Below, in pieces: positions 22,434 to 31,004 of a stretch of DNA of 36,731 nucleotides. A program made the position numbers and the translations under genes. The notes below the pieces were generated by a model that saw nothing but the letters and a program-made list of their open reading frames with translations, made no database searches and had not been told where the DNA came from. Numbering within the stretch: the first letter of the stretch is position 1; each line of letters begins with the position of its first letter. Source of the DNA: Bacillota bacterium (GTDB lineage Bacteria; Bacillota; Clostridia; Clostridiales; Clostridiaceae); NCBI GenBank assembly GCA_023451395.1, contig JAEXZL010000165.1:1-36731 (forward strand), written 5' to 3'.

Positions 22434-23327
22434 ATGAAGAAAAAAATTAGCTTATTTATTACCATGATAATGATTTTAGGACTTTTTGCTGGTTGTAGCA
22501 GCAAGGATAAAATAGTTATTGCCTCAAAGCAGTTTACAGAAAATATATTGCTTAGTGAAATGTATGCTCAATTGGTAGAAAATCGTACAGATGTTAAAGT
22601 AGAAAGAAAGCAAAATTTAGGAGGAACCTCCGTAATCTTCCCATCTATGAAAAATGGGGAGATAGATATGTATCTTGAATACAGCGGTACCGCTTACAAT
22701 GAAATATTAAAATTAGAAGCTGATGAGAATCTAACTTCTGAGGAAATATATAATACCAGTAAAGAAAAACTAGCTTCTGACCATGGCATAACTATGTTTA
22801 AGCCTATCGGTATAAATAATACCTTTGCAATTGCTGTGCTTAAAAGAAAAGCAGAAGAAATGAACTTAAAATCCATAAGTGATTTAAGTACACCTTCAGC
22901 AAATTTTAAATTTGGGGCAAACCATCTTTTCTATACTAGAGTATCTGATGGCTATGATAGCTTAGTTAAAACCTATGGTTTGTCTTTCAAAGAGGCCTTG
23001 AAGATGGATAATTCTCTTCTCTATGATGCTATATCTCAGAATAAGGTGGATATTATGGTAGTATATGCCACAGATTCACTCCTTAAAAAGTTTGATATGG
23101 TAATATTAGAGGATGATAAAGAATTGTTCCCAGCCTATTATGGAACTCCTTTAGTCCGTAATGAAGCTTTAGAAAAGTATCCTGAGCTTAAAGAGGTTTT
23201 TGATTTATTAGCAGATAAATTTGATGATGCAAAAATGCAGGAATTATGTTATCAGGTAGATGTGGAAAATAAGACAGTAGAAGAGGTAGCAACAGCCTTC
23301 CTCACTGAGCAGGGGCTGCTGAAATAA
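22434..23327 (+). CDS. opuCC: Osmoprotectant-binding lipoprotein (OpuCC/OpuBC type)
   Basis: 297 residues. The N-terminal signal ends in the lipobox LFAGC, with C21 as the lipidated residue, so it sits on the outer face of the membrane. The mature part starts KIVIASKQFTENILLSEMYAQLVE, the typical start of OpuAC/OpuBC-type binding proteins, and contains KNGEIDMYLEYSGTAYN and VDIMVVYATDSLL. The ligand is probably a quaternary amine such as choline, betaine or carnitine, but the residues of the aromatic cage were not traced. ATG 22434 follows GAGAGGAG. It is the last gene of the operon. Confidence 0.93.
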   Translation: MKKKISLFITMIMILGLFAGCSSKDKIVIASKQFTENILLSEMYAQLVENRTDVKVERKQNLGGTSVIFPSMKNGEIDMYLEYSGTAYNEILKLEADENLTSEEIYNTSKEKLASDHGITMFKPIGINNTFAIAVLKRKAEEMNLKSISDLSTPSANFKFGANHLFYTRVSDGYDSLVKTYGLSFKEALKMDNSLLYDAISQNKVDIMVVYATDSLLKKFDMVILEDDKELFPAYYGTPLVRNEALEKYPELKEVFDLLADKFDDAKMQELCYQVDVENKTVEEVATAFLTEQGLLK

Positions 23328-23337
23328 AATTAGTGAT

Positions 23338-23368
23338 AAATATCCATTGCAAAGGGCAATGGATATTT
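23338..23368. terminator. Intrinsic terminator between opuC and chrA
   Basis: AAATATCCATTGC and GCAATGGATATTT form a perfect 13-bp stem with a 5-base loop, serving both convergent operons. Confidence 0.88.
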
Positions 23369-23400
23369 ATTTATGTTTTTTGTTAATTAAATTATGTGAT

Positions 23401-23964
23401 TTATCTATAGATAAATAAACCTATGAAACCTGTTAAAACCATTATTAATATTGGATTTAGTTTGTATTTTCTAAGTAAAAATAAAGAGACAATAAATATA
23501 ACCATAGCTGCAGCATTTAAATTAACAGCACTTATATCAACAGCTGAAGAACTAAAAAAAGATATTAATATAATAGTGGAAGCTGATGAAGCAATAAGCC
23601 CTATAGAGGTAGATCGCAGCCCCTTTAAAATATTAGAAATGCTATCAACAGAATTATGCTTTTTAAAGAACTTATATAAAAAAATAGACAGAATAAATCC
23701 ACTTAAAATACTTCCTAGGGTTGCTATTATAGCTCCAGGTATACCTGCTATTCTTATGCCTACAAAGGTAGAGGTGTTAACGGCTAATGGACCAGGTGTC
23801 ATTTGAGATATTGTAATTATGTCGGTGAATTCTTGTAAAGTAAGCCAATGATGAAAGTTTACTATCTGTTGTTGTATTAAAGGTATTATGGCATAGCCTC
23901 CTCCAATACTAAACAATCCTATCTGCAGAAAACTTATAAATAAAGTAATAAGAGTTTTAATCAT
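23401..23964 (-). CDS. chrA: Chromate transporter, single CHR domain (second of pair)
   Basis: 187 residues with about six helices. CHR-domain signatures are FLQIGLFSIGGGYAIIPLI at the N terminus and ITISQMTPGPLAVNTSTFVGIRIAGIPGAI in the middle. Full-length ChrA has two such domains; here they are two genes that presumably form a heterodimer, the short-chain ChrA arrangement. Members export chromate or related oxyanions, although many clostridial pairs have unknown substrates. The start overlaps the upstream chrA stop by 8 bases and uses GGAGGAATAAAAC. Confidence 0.9.
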   Translation of the reverse strand: MIKTLITLFISFLQIGLFSIGGGYAIIPLIQQQIVNFHHWLTLQEFTDIITISQMTPGPLAVNTSTFVGIRIAGIPGAIIATLGSILSGFILSIFLYKFFKKHNSVDSISNILKGLRSTSIGLIASSASTIILISFFSSSAVDISAVNLNAAAMVIFIVSLFLLRKYKLNPILIMVLTGFIGLFIYR

Positions 23965-24532
23965 GTTTTATTCCTCCTTTGCTATTTATATAGCCTTGAG
24001 TAAAGCTTAGGAGAGAACATAAAATTATGATCACTAGCACATTTATATCTAAAAAGAAGCTGGCAACAAATGTACATGGTATCATTAAGGATAAGAAATG
24101 ATTTTTTTCTTTAAATACTCCCTTTGCCATATCAATTACTAAATCTACAATAGCTGCAGCAATTCCTGCTTCCATTCCTTTTAATATTGCCGAAATAACC
24201 CTATTGGCTCTAAAGGCATTATAAAAATAAGAAATCACTGATAGTATTAATAGAGGGGGCAGAATTGTACCTATGCAGCTTATAACAGCACCTTGAACTC
24301 CTGCAATGCGATAGCCTACTAATACTGCAAGGTTAACGGCAATGGCTCCAGGTGTTGATTGTGCAATAGCAGACATGTCTAATAGCTCCTCCTCACTAAT
24401 CAATCTTAAATCCTTAACAAAGTATTTTCTCATCATGGGAATAACTATATATCCACCACCAAAGGTAAATGCACTTATATTAAATGTAATTTTAAAAAGT
24501 AAAAAATACAGCTTTAAATTTTTTAAAGTCAT
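23957..24532 (-). CDS. chrA: Chromate transporter, single CHR domain (first of pair)
   Basis: 191 residues, the partner CHR half: ISAFTFGGGYIVIPMMRKYF near the start and SAIAQSTPGAIAVNLAVLVGYRIAGVQGAV in the middle. The two halves are expected to insert in opposite or matched topology to make one transporter. Upstream, 116 bases separate it from the divergent LysR gene, a common layout for LysR-controlled transporters. The ATG follows AAGGAAAC; an Asn-less extension upstream is not supported. No metal or sulfur gene is next to it. Confidence 0.9.
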   Translation of the reverse strand: MTLKNLKLYFLLFKITFNISAFTFGGGYIVIPMMRKYFVKDLRLISEEELLDMSAIAQSTPGAIAVNLAVLVGYRIAGVQGAVISCIGTILPPLLILSVISYFYNAFRANRVISAILKGMEAGIAAAIVDLVIDMAKGVFKEKNHFLSLMIPCTFVASFFLDINVLVIIILCSLLSFTQGYINSKGGIKHD

Positions 24533-24648
24533 AATAGTTTCCTTCCTTTATTAACCCTTTTTTAAAATTATAATCATAGATAACATATAAGTATAATAGT
24601 ATAATTTTATTAAACACATAACTAAATAGTAATGATAAGAAGTATTTC

Positions 24649-25524
24649 ATGAAAATAAGACATTTGCGTATTTTCAAAGCGGTATGTGAAGAAGGAAGTA
24701 TTACAAAGGCTTCTGTAAAACTATATATGACTCAACCGGCAGTTTCTAATGCAATTAGTGAGCTTGAAAGTTATTTAGGGGTTTATCTTTTTGATAGAAT
24801 TTCAAGAAAGCTATATTTAAACGAAACAGGAAAATTATTTTTAGGAAAAGCATCAAAGCTTCTAGATTTGTATGATAGTTTAGAAGAAGATGTTAAAGAA
24901 TTTGAAGATATTGCAGCTATAAATATAGGCTCAAGTATAACTATTGCTAATTTTATTTTGCCTAAAGTAGTTGAAGACTTTGAAGTCTCCTATAAAAAAA
25001 CTCCAATTAAGGTTGTAGTGGATAATGCTAAAAATATAGAAAGTATGCTGTTAAAAAATGAGATTGATTTAGGATTAATTGAAGGAGTTATTTATAACGA
25101 GGAATTAATTAAAATCCCATTTTCCTCCTACAAACTATCTGTGATTTGTTCTCCTAAACATAAATTTTGCGGTAAAGAAGCTATAGACATAAATTTATTA
25201 ATAAAAGAAAGATTGCTCCTTAGAGAAAAAGGCAGTGCTATTCGTGATGTTTTCGATAGCGCATTATTATTAAAAGATATTACGGTAAAACCTCAATGGG
25301 TTAGTGTAAATTCTCCTGCCTTGATAAAGGCTGTAGAGCAAAATTTAGGTGTAAGTGTACTTCCAAGAATATTGGTGGAAAAGTATCTTAATGATGGAGA
25401 GTTATACGAATTAAAAGTAAAAGATTTTGACCTTATAAGCGTAAATCATATTGTTTTTCATAGAGATAAACACCTAAGAGAGAGCTTTAAGGCTTTTATT
25501 GAATTAGTGAAAAATACAAAGTAG
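24649..25524 (+). CDS. LysR-family transcriptional regulator
   Basis: 291 residues. The winged helix-turn-helix lies at 1-60 (IRHLRIFKAVCEEGSITKAS, then LYMTQPAVSNAISELE) and is followed by the linker helix and a two-lobed LysR substrate-binding domain (about 90-290; NIGSSITIANFILPKVV, LLKNEIDLGLIEG, LGVSVLPRILVEKYL). It is divergent from the chrA pair and probably controls it; the effector is unknown. The spacer (24533-24648) has repeated ATATAAGTATAATAGTATAAT-like sequence from which no single T-N11-A site stands out. The ribosome site is weak (AAGAAG). Confidence 0.93.
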   Translation: MKIRHLRIFKAVCEEGSITKASVKLYMTQPAVSNAISELESYLGVYLFDRISRKLYLNETGKLFLGKASKLLDLYDSLEEDVKEFEDIAAINIGSSITIANFILPKVVEDFEVSYKKTPIKVVVDNAKNIESMLLKNEIDLGLIEGVIYNEELIKIPFSSYKLSVICSPKHKFCGKEAIDINLLIKERLLLREKGSAIRDVFDSALLLKDITVKPQWVSVNSPALIKAVEQNLGVSVLPRILVEKYLNDGELYELKVKDFDLISVNHIVFHRDKHLRESFKAFIELVKNTK

Positions 25525-25557
25525 AGGTGGGAAATAGTATTGACCCACTCTTTTTTT
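25523..25557 (+). terminator. Intrinsic terminator after the LysR gene
   Basis: AGAGGTGGG and CCCACTCT pair with one bulged G around a 12-base loop and are followed by T7. The left arm begins in the stop codon. Confidence 0.85.
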
Positions 25558-25577
25558 ATTTCAATTCTACATTATTA

Positions 25578-25608
25578 CAGCCATAGTTTAATTATTAAGC
25601 TATGGCTG
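25578..25608. repeat. Long inverted repeat upstream of the two-component operon
   Basis: CAGCCATAG (25578-25586) and CTATGGCTG (25600-25608) are perfect arms, extended inward by T-G and TTA/TAA pairs to about 13 pairs with a 5-base loop. No T tract follows on either strand, so it is not an ordinary terminator. Confidence 0.5.
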
Positions 25609-25631
25609 AAAATCTGTAAATCCGTAATAAA

Positions 25632-25703
25632 TTTGTAAGAATTACATAATCACTTTTGTAAGATATTACTGTTAATATTAGTATATAGCTGGTACTTACA
25701 AAA
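25632..25703 (+). promoter_or_regulatory. Repeated TTTGTAAG sites, candidate response-regulator operator
   Basis: TTTGTAAGAATTAC (25632-25645) and TTTGTAAGATATTAC (25655-25669) are direct repeats 23 bases apart, about two helix turns, as OmpR-family dimers prefer. CTTACAAAA (25695-25703) is an exact inverted copy of the second site's TTTTGTAAG. All lie 64-135 bases before the response regulator gene, which suggests autoregulation. Confidence 0.5.
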
Positions 25704-25766
25704 TCATATTAATAAGGTATCATATATTTGTAGTATTTCAGTTCAAGTCTTGGAGGGGGACTAGTT

Positions 25767-26474
25767 ATGGATAATAAGCTCAGCATACTGGTAGTAGATG
25801 ATGATTTAGAAATAAGAGAAGCTATTGAAATTTATATGAAAAACGAGGGGTATAGAGTTTACAAGGCAGAAGATGGCTTGGAAGCCTTAGAAATTATAAA
25901 TGATAAGGATATACATTTGATAATTATGGATATAATGATGCCTAAGATGGATGGGATAAGGGCAACCCTTAAAATAAGAGAGAATAAAAACATACCTATA
26001 ATAATGCTTTCTGCTAAATCGGAAGAGATAGATAAGATATTAGGTTTAAATATGGGAGCGGACGATTATGTTACAAAGCCCTTTAACCCACTAGAACTTA
26101 TTGCCAGGGTAAAATCTCAGCTCAGAAGATATACAGCCCTAGGAAATTACTCATCAGAAAAAAAAGAAGATGTAATAGTCAATGGAGGGTTAGTATTGGA
26201 TGAAATCAGCAAGGAGGTAACTGTAGATGGAGAAGGGGCTAAGCTCACAGCCATTGAGTATAAAATTATAGAACTGTTGATGAAAAATAGGGGAAGGGTA
26301 TTTTCCATATCAGAAATTTATGAAAGGGTGTGGAATGAGCCCTGCTATAATTCTGATAATACTGTAGCAGTACATGTAAGACGTATAAGAGAAAAAATAG
26401 AAATAAATCCAAAGGAACCAAAATATTTAAAGGTGGTGTGGGGTATTGGCTATAAAATGGAAAAATACTCATAA
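25767..26474 (+). CDS. OmpR/PhoB-family response regulator, VanR-like
   Basis: 235 residues. The receiver domain (1-118) has the acidic pair D11-D13, phospho-acceptor D55 (LIIMDIMMPKMDG), T/S83 and K105 (YVTKPFNPLELIARVKSQLRRY). The winged-helix output domain (about 135-232) has LTAIEYKIIELLMKNRGRVFS and TVAVHVRRIREKIE. The sequence is closest in style to the VanR branch. It is activated by the kinase that follows; the two genes overlap by 29 bases. The regulon is unknown; the repeats upstream suggest it controls itself. ATG follows TTGGAGGGGGACTAGTT. Confidence 0.94.
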   Translation: MDNKLSILVVDDDLEIREAIEIYMKNEGYRVYKAEDGLEALEIINDKDIHLIIMDIMMPKMDGIRATLKIRENKNIPIIMLSAKSEEIDKILGLNMGADDYVTKPFNPLELIARVKSQLRRYTALGNYSSEKKEDVIVNGGLVLDEISKEVTVDGEGAKLTAIEYKIIELLMKNRGRVFSISEIYERVWNEPCYNSDNTVAVHVRRIREKIEINPKEPKYLKVVWGIGYKMEKYS

Positions 26475-28647
26475 GGATAGGCCTAATAAAAACAGAGGTG
26501 GCATAATTCTTTTTATTACTGTAATATCTATTGTTCTTACCCTACTATCGGCCTTTGATTTAATTAATAATGCTAAAGATTATTATGCAAAAAGCTTTTT
26601 TAGAAACTCTTGTACTGCTCCTCATATAGCCTCTGTAGTAAATGAGATTATACAAAGTGCTACATCCAATGCTAATGAAAATGTTACAGAGGATCAGCTT
26701 ATATTTAAGAGAAGAGAGCTTACGGAAGAAATTAATGAAAAAGTCAATGAAATAGAATATTCATATAATGAGGCATTGAATTATTACAACAATGAAGGAC
26801 TAGAGAAAGAAAAGGAGAGACTCATTAATGAAAAAAATCAGAGGGTTGAAGAATTGAAAAATTCTTTAAATATAACCAATGAGGAATTAAAAGAAAAAAT
26901 AATTCAGGAACGAGTTGAATATGTAGAAAGGCAGAAGGAAAATATTATTGAAGCAAATAAAAATATAATATTTTATGTAAATAATTCAACGGTACAGGAA
27001 GAATTTTCTAATCTTCAGAAGGTTAAGATAGAGAATGAAGCTGCAAACTGGGAGAGTTTTAGAAATCATGACTTCTTTATAGAGGCTGTAGATGGGAAGA
27101 TTAATGTATATTATTTAGGAGAAAATATAACGGCAAGCTTTATAAAATATGGTTATATTGATGTTCCAGAAGGTATTGTTGCTAGGTTTGCTATTGATGA
27201 TCAGAGGCTTTTATATGGTGAAGAGGATGAAATAAAATACTTATTTATGAACTATAACAAAATGGAAAATCTCCTTGAAATTGAAGCTGTGCTTATAGGA
27301 TTATTCCTTCCTATATCTTTCATAGGAGCAAGTTTATTAAGAAAAAATAGACATGATCCTGGAACCTTTCAATTAAACCTAGCAAAGAGCTTTAGTAAGC
27401 TTCCTTTTGATCTAATGCTGACAGGAGTGCTTATATGTCTTGCACTGCTATACTTTAACACTATCGAACAGTTAAGATTTTTCCAGTTTTTCAGAGTATT
27501 GAAGGTAGAAAATTTCATTCTATTATTTTTGATAATTATGAGCTTGTTTTTATTCAGTAATATTAAAAACAAAAAGGATTATATAAATTCAGCCATAGTC
27601 AAAAAAGCCTTTAAGGCAATACTGACACTAATAGGTGATAAGCCAAGAGGACGAAAAATCTTAATAGTAACAGCTTTAATTTTGATATTACTTCTTTCTC
27701 CTGTATTACTGATCATTATAACTTTTGGAATATATGGTGAGGAAATGGCGGCACTGGCTGCTTTAGCTACTTTTTACGCTCTTATCATAATAATCACTGC
27801 TAGGATTATATACAAAAGGGCAAAATACTTAGATGAAATAATTAAAGCCTCTAAAGAAATAGCGGAGGGAAATGTAGATAATAAGATAGAAGTAAGAAAA
27901 AACAGTGATCTATCTGTCTTGGCAGAAAATATAAACAATATTAAGCAGGGGCTTAAAACTGCCGTTCTACAGGAGTTAAAGAGTGAAAGGCTGAAAACAG
28001 AGCTTATTACCAATGTTTCTCACGATTTAAAGACTCCTCTTACCTCCATAATAAGCTATATAGATTTGATGAAAAAAGAGGATATAAGCCCCGATGTAGC
28101 TGTAGATTATTTGAAGGTTTTAGATAAGAAGGCAGAAAGATTAAAGTTTTTAATTGATGATTTATTTGAAGCTACAAAGACTGCAACAGGAGCAGTGGAG
28201 CTTAATATAGAAAGGCTTGAGCTTAAGTCATTGTTAAATCAGACTCTTGCTGAATTTGAAAATAAAATACAGGAATCAGGATTGATATTTAAAATAAATC
28301 TTCCTGAGGATAAAGTTTATGTCATGGCTGATGGATTAAGACTATACAGGGTATTTGCAAATTTAATCTCTAATGCTATAAAATATTCCTTAAGAGGAAG
28401 TAGGGTATATATTGATTTAGTTTCTGGTGAAGATAAAGTTCAGTTTATAATAAAAAACATTTCCTCTTATGAAATGAATTTTGATGCAGAGGAAATAACG
28501 GAAAGATTCAAAAGAGGAGATGAAGCAAGATCAACTGATGGCTCAGGACTGGGACTTGCTATTGCAAAAAATATAATGGAGCTTCATGGAGGAAGCTTAA
28601 AAATTGAAGTGGATGGAGATTTGTTTAAAGGTATAGTCACTATATAA
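26446..28647 (+). CDS. Sensor histidine kinase with large extracellular coiled-coil domain and six membrane helices
   Basis: 733 residues from TTG 26446 (AAGGTGGTG upstream), inside the regulator gene. TM1 is at about 19-37. An extracellular part (about 40-275) contains a highly charged predicted coiled coil (about 80-170; Glu/Lys/Asn rich). Five more helices follow at about 277-298, 318-337, 355-371, 403-430 and 437-458, then a HAMP-like linker. The catalytic core has H526 (NVSHDLKTPLTS), the N box NLISNAIKYS, and the G box DGSGLGLAIAKN. It ends soon after the G2 region, as in VanS-like kinases. The stimulus is unknown; such relatives often answer to cell-envelope stress. Confidence 0.9.
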   Translation: MAIKWKNTHKDRPNKNRGGIILFITVISIVLTLLSAFDLINNAKDYYAKSFFRNSCTAPHIASVVNEIIQSATSNANENVTEDQLIFKRRELTEEINEKVNEIEYSYNEALNYYNNEGLEKEKERLINEKNQRVEELKNSLNITNEELKEKIIQERVEYVERQKENIIEANKNIIFYVNNSTVQEEFSNLQKVKIENEAANWESFRNHDFFIEAVDGKINVYYLGENITASFIKYGYIDVPEGIVARFAIDDQRLLYGEEDEIKYLFMNYNKMENLLEIEAVLIGLFLPISFIGASLLRKNRHDPGTFQLNLAKSFSKLPFDLMLTGVLICLALLYFNTIEQLRFFQFFRVLKVENFILLFLIIMSLFLFSNIKNKKDYINSAIVKKAFKAILTLIGDKPRGRKILIVTALILILLLSPVLLIIITFGIYGEEMAALAALATFYALIIIITARIIYKRAKYLDEIIKASKEIAEGNVDNKIEVRKNSDLSVLAENINNIKQGLKTAVLQELKSERLKTELITNVSHDLKTPLTSIISYIDLMKKEDISPDVAVDYLKVLDKKAERLKFLIDDLFEATKTATGAVELNIERLELKSLLNQTLAEFENKIQESGLIFKINLPEDKVYVMADGLRLYRVFANLISNAIKYSLRGSRVYIDLVSGEDKVQFIIKNISSYEMNFDAEEITERFKRGDEARSTDGSGLGLAIAKNIMELHGGSLKIEVDGDLFKGIVTI

Positions 28648-28650
28648 TAA

Positions 28651-28683
28651 AAGGCAGTTTCACTGATTCAGTGAAACTGCCTT
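28651..28683. terminator. Bidirectional terminator between the kinase and MetRS-like genes
   Basis: AAGGCAGTTTCACTG and CAGTGAAACTGCCTT form a perfect 15-bp stem with an ATT loop. It begins one base after the MetRS-like stop codon on the minus strand. Confidence 0.92.
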
Positions 28684-28684
28684 A

Positions 28685-30679
28685 TTATTTGTACTGAGGT
28701 TTTTCAAAGAAATCCACTCTTGGCTCAAGAAATTTTAACTCATGGTTTGCTGGATTATCAACGAAACTGTATATAGGCTCAAAGATATAATCCCAGTTCC
28801 AAACATCTTCCTTTAAGCCTAGATATTCTCTAATCTTTTCGCAGCCCTCTGGTGCAATAGGGTGAATTAGGGCCATTGCAACTCTGATGCTGTGGAAGGA
28901 ATCAATTAATACCTGCTTTGATAAAGCTTCATCATTATTTTTAGCGGCAATCCTAATATTGTTCACCCAGTATTTATTCATGTTTCTAATATAACTATCT
29001 AGAACATAACTAACACTGTGAAATTCATGATTATACATATGCCTTTCATAGGTTAAAATGGCCTTATTTGCCTCTTCAATAATTCCAGGGCTTACCTCCC
29101 CAGTAGGTAGCTTTGAATTAAAATCCGACTGTGCTGCATAAAAACAAGATCGTACGAGCCTGTTTAAGACGTTGGTTAATAAATTTCCTTCCTTGAGCAC
29201 TGTATCAGCTCCTTGCTTTTTTTCTTCAGCCATAAGAGCTTGAGGCATGAAGCTTACACTTTTCGTTGCAAGGCCTAAGGCTAAGAAATGCATTCGAAGC
29301 TGCTCTGGAGAATAATGCTCAAGAAGCTCTGAAGCAGAAGGCGGTTTTATATCTGAGCTGCTGCTTGCCTTTTTGTCCATGTATAAAATATGGTTATTGG
29401 CAATTAAATGTGGAAGCTTGATTTTCGCCATATCAGGGTGCTCTTTTATATTGTTTAAGAGTCCAGTAAATAATGCCATTTCTGCTATGCCGTAAAAATA
29501 AATATTATCCTCCCCTATAAACTGATAAACCTCTGCATCTTCAGTAAACCACCACTTTTTATAATCCTCCTGAGAGAATCCTCTTTCTTCAAGATAAGCC
29601 CTTGTAAAGGAAATCGGTGCCCATAATGATTCAGGCCAAACCCAGAAGGTGAGATCCTTTAAATCTTCCTTCTCTGGAACCTTAACTCCCCAGTCTATAT
29701 TCCCTGATAACCTAAAGGGGACTAAGGTTTTACCGGTACGATAACGAATTCCCTTTTTACCAAGAATATCTATTGCTTTATCCCTTTGAGAGAGAGTTTT
29801 AAAAACAAAGGTAAGGGATGGCTTTTTATCTTCATCAATTATTGAATGCTCCGGGAGCTCACCTTGAAGAATTTTTAAATCTTCAATATGCTTTTTTTGA
29901 ACATATATAACAGGAGGCTTTAAAAACTCCTCTATGGTATTGAGAATATACTTCCTTGTATTAGAATCTTTTCTTAAATAATCCGCTCTCTCTTTTAAAA
30001 GCTCATTACAGCTTTCAAGCTTAAAATACCAGTTAGTTACCTCCTTTATTTCTGGAGTCTTTCCAGATAGTTGGCTTTTTGGATTAATTAATTCCTTAGG
30101 CATATACTGATGACCTAAGGAGCATTCATCTGCATAAGCTCTATCGGAGGAACAGCCCTGTATAGGACACTGTCCAATAACCTGACGTCCATTTAAAAGC
30201 ACATTAAATTCAGGGTCAAAGAACTGTGCTGTGGACAGCTTTTCTAAATAACCATTCTCATAGAGTTTTTGAAAAACCTCTGCTGAAACTTCCTTATGAA
30301 TCTCACCAGCTCTTCCAAGAGCAGAGGCTCCATAGAGATCAAGGCTGATTTCATATTTATCCAGAGTTTCTTTTTGATTTATATGATAACCTTCAACATA
30401 TTCTTCAAGGCTTCCACTAAAATCTCCCTGATCTACAAGCTTTCTGTAGCTTTCAAGTATAGGTGAACCATAGCAGTCTGTACCGGAAAGGAAGATGACA
30501 TTATTCTTTCCTATTCTATCTCTTAAGAATCTGGCAAAAACATCAGCATGAACAAATACTCCTCCTACATGGCCAAAATGGAGAGCTTTATTACCATAGG
30601 GCATCCCCGCAGTTATTACTGCTCTCTTGGGAAAACTTGGTCTTTCTTTTGCTTTATTATTTAATAACTTTTCCATCAC
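28685..30679 (-). CDS. metG: Methionyl-tRNA synthetase-like class I aminoacyl-tRNA synthetase, divergent
   Basis: 664 residues of MetRS-type class I architecture: HFGH (34-37, HIGH motif), GTDCYGSPI (65-73, usually GTDEHGTPI), a Zn knuckle C170-x4-C175 with C185 and H189, LINPKSQLSGKTPEIKEVTNWYF, and an anticodon-binding helical domain. There is no C-terminal EMAP-like domain. Oddities are KASSS at 437-441, which lacks the second Lys of KMSKS; WVWPESLWAP (346-355) where standard MetRS has VWLDAPIGY; and Y396 where E. coli MetRS has pocket residue H301. So activity on Met is uncertain. A T-box precedes it. GTG 30679 is better spaced from GGAG than ATG 30676; either may be used. Confidence 0.85.
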   Translation of the reverse strand: MMEKLLNNKAKERPSFPKRAVITAGMPYGNKALHFGHVGGVFVHADVFARFLRDRIGKNNVIFLSGTDCYGSPILESYRKLVDQGDFSGSLEEYVEGYHINQKETLDKYEISLDLYGASALGRAGEIHKEVSAEVFQKLYENGYLEKLSTAQFFDPEFNVLLNGRQVIGQCPIQGCSSDRAYADECSLGHQYMPKELINPKSQLSGKTPEIKEVTNWYFKLESCNELLKERADYLRKDSNTRKYILNTIEEFLKPPVIYVQKKHIEDLKILQGELPEHSIIDEDKKPSLTFVFKTLSQRDKAIDILGKKGIRYRTGKTLVPFRLSGNIDWGVKVPEKEDLKDLTFWVWPESLWAPISFTRAYLEERGFSQEDYKKWWFTEDAEVYQFIGEDNIYFYGIAEMALFTGLLNNIKEHPDMAKIKLPHLIANNHILYMDKKASSSSDIKPPSASELLEHYSPEQLRMHFLALGLATKSVSFMPQALMAEEKKQGADTVLKEGNLLTNVLNRLVRSCFYAAQSDFNSKLPTGEVSPGIIEEANKAILTYERHMYNHEFHSVSYVLDSYIRNMNKYWVNNIRIAAKNNDEALSKQVLIDSFHSIRVAMALIHPIAPEGCEKIREYLGLKEDVWNWDYIFEPIYSFVDNPANHELKFLEPRVDFFEKPQYK

Positions 30680-30730
30680 TCAATATCACTCCAAACTATA
30701 TAATTATTAAATCTTATTTATAATAAAGGA

Positions 30731-30769
30731 TAAAAAAAACACCTCCTGCAAGCAAATGTTGCAGGGGCG
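30731..30769 (-). terminator. T-box-controlled terminator
   Basis: CGCCCCTGCAA pairs with TTGCAGGAGGTG around a 7-base loop, followed by T8. Its left arm overlaps the CGCCCCT needed for the antiterminator. Confidence 0.9.
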
Positions 30770-31004
30770 AATTATCGCGGTACCACCCTATTCATTAATA
30801 TGTCACCATATTAACCTCTTCGAGTACTTTCATACTCTAGTTCTGTAACGAGAACAATCGTCATAGCATCATCTATCTTTAATAATAGAATCCGTATGCG
30901 GCTCCGAGACTTGTTTCGTTACCCATTGGCAATCCCCTTTCAGCTTATAGGGACTCTCTGTGTGCCTTAAAAGTAATTACTCTTCTCTTCTTAGCCTTTG
31001 ATTT
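30731..31004 (-). ncRNA. T-box riboswitch leader
   Basis: Read on the minus strand: stem I spans 30996-30900 (GGCT and AGCC base, AGTA at 30981-30978 opposite GAA at 30917-30915), then a stem III-like GAGTA/TACTC hairpin, a TTAATATG-GTGA-CATATTAA hairpin, the T-box core AGGGTGGTACCGCG (30789-30776) and a terminator. The core's TGGT would pair with an ACCA tRNA end. By analogy with glyQS leaders the specifier follows GAA directly: ACA (30914-30912) followed by A; CAA is the shifted alternative. Neither is a Met codon. Uncharged tRNA should favour the antiterminator AGGG/CCCT helix and switch on the synthetase-like gene. Confidence 0.93.

Noticed and set aside
23423..23806. 127-codon open frame on the plus strand opposite chrA
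   Set aside because: Opposite strand carries clear CHR-domain signatures; the frame has no ribosome site and no protein-like pattern.
25748..25757. GTTCAAGTCT stretch resembling a tRNA T-loop
   Set aside because: No acceptor, D or anticodon arm can be drawn around it; it lies just before the response regulator ribosome site.
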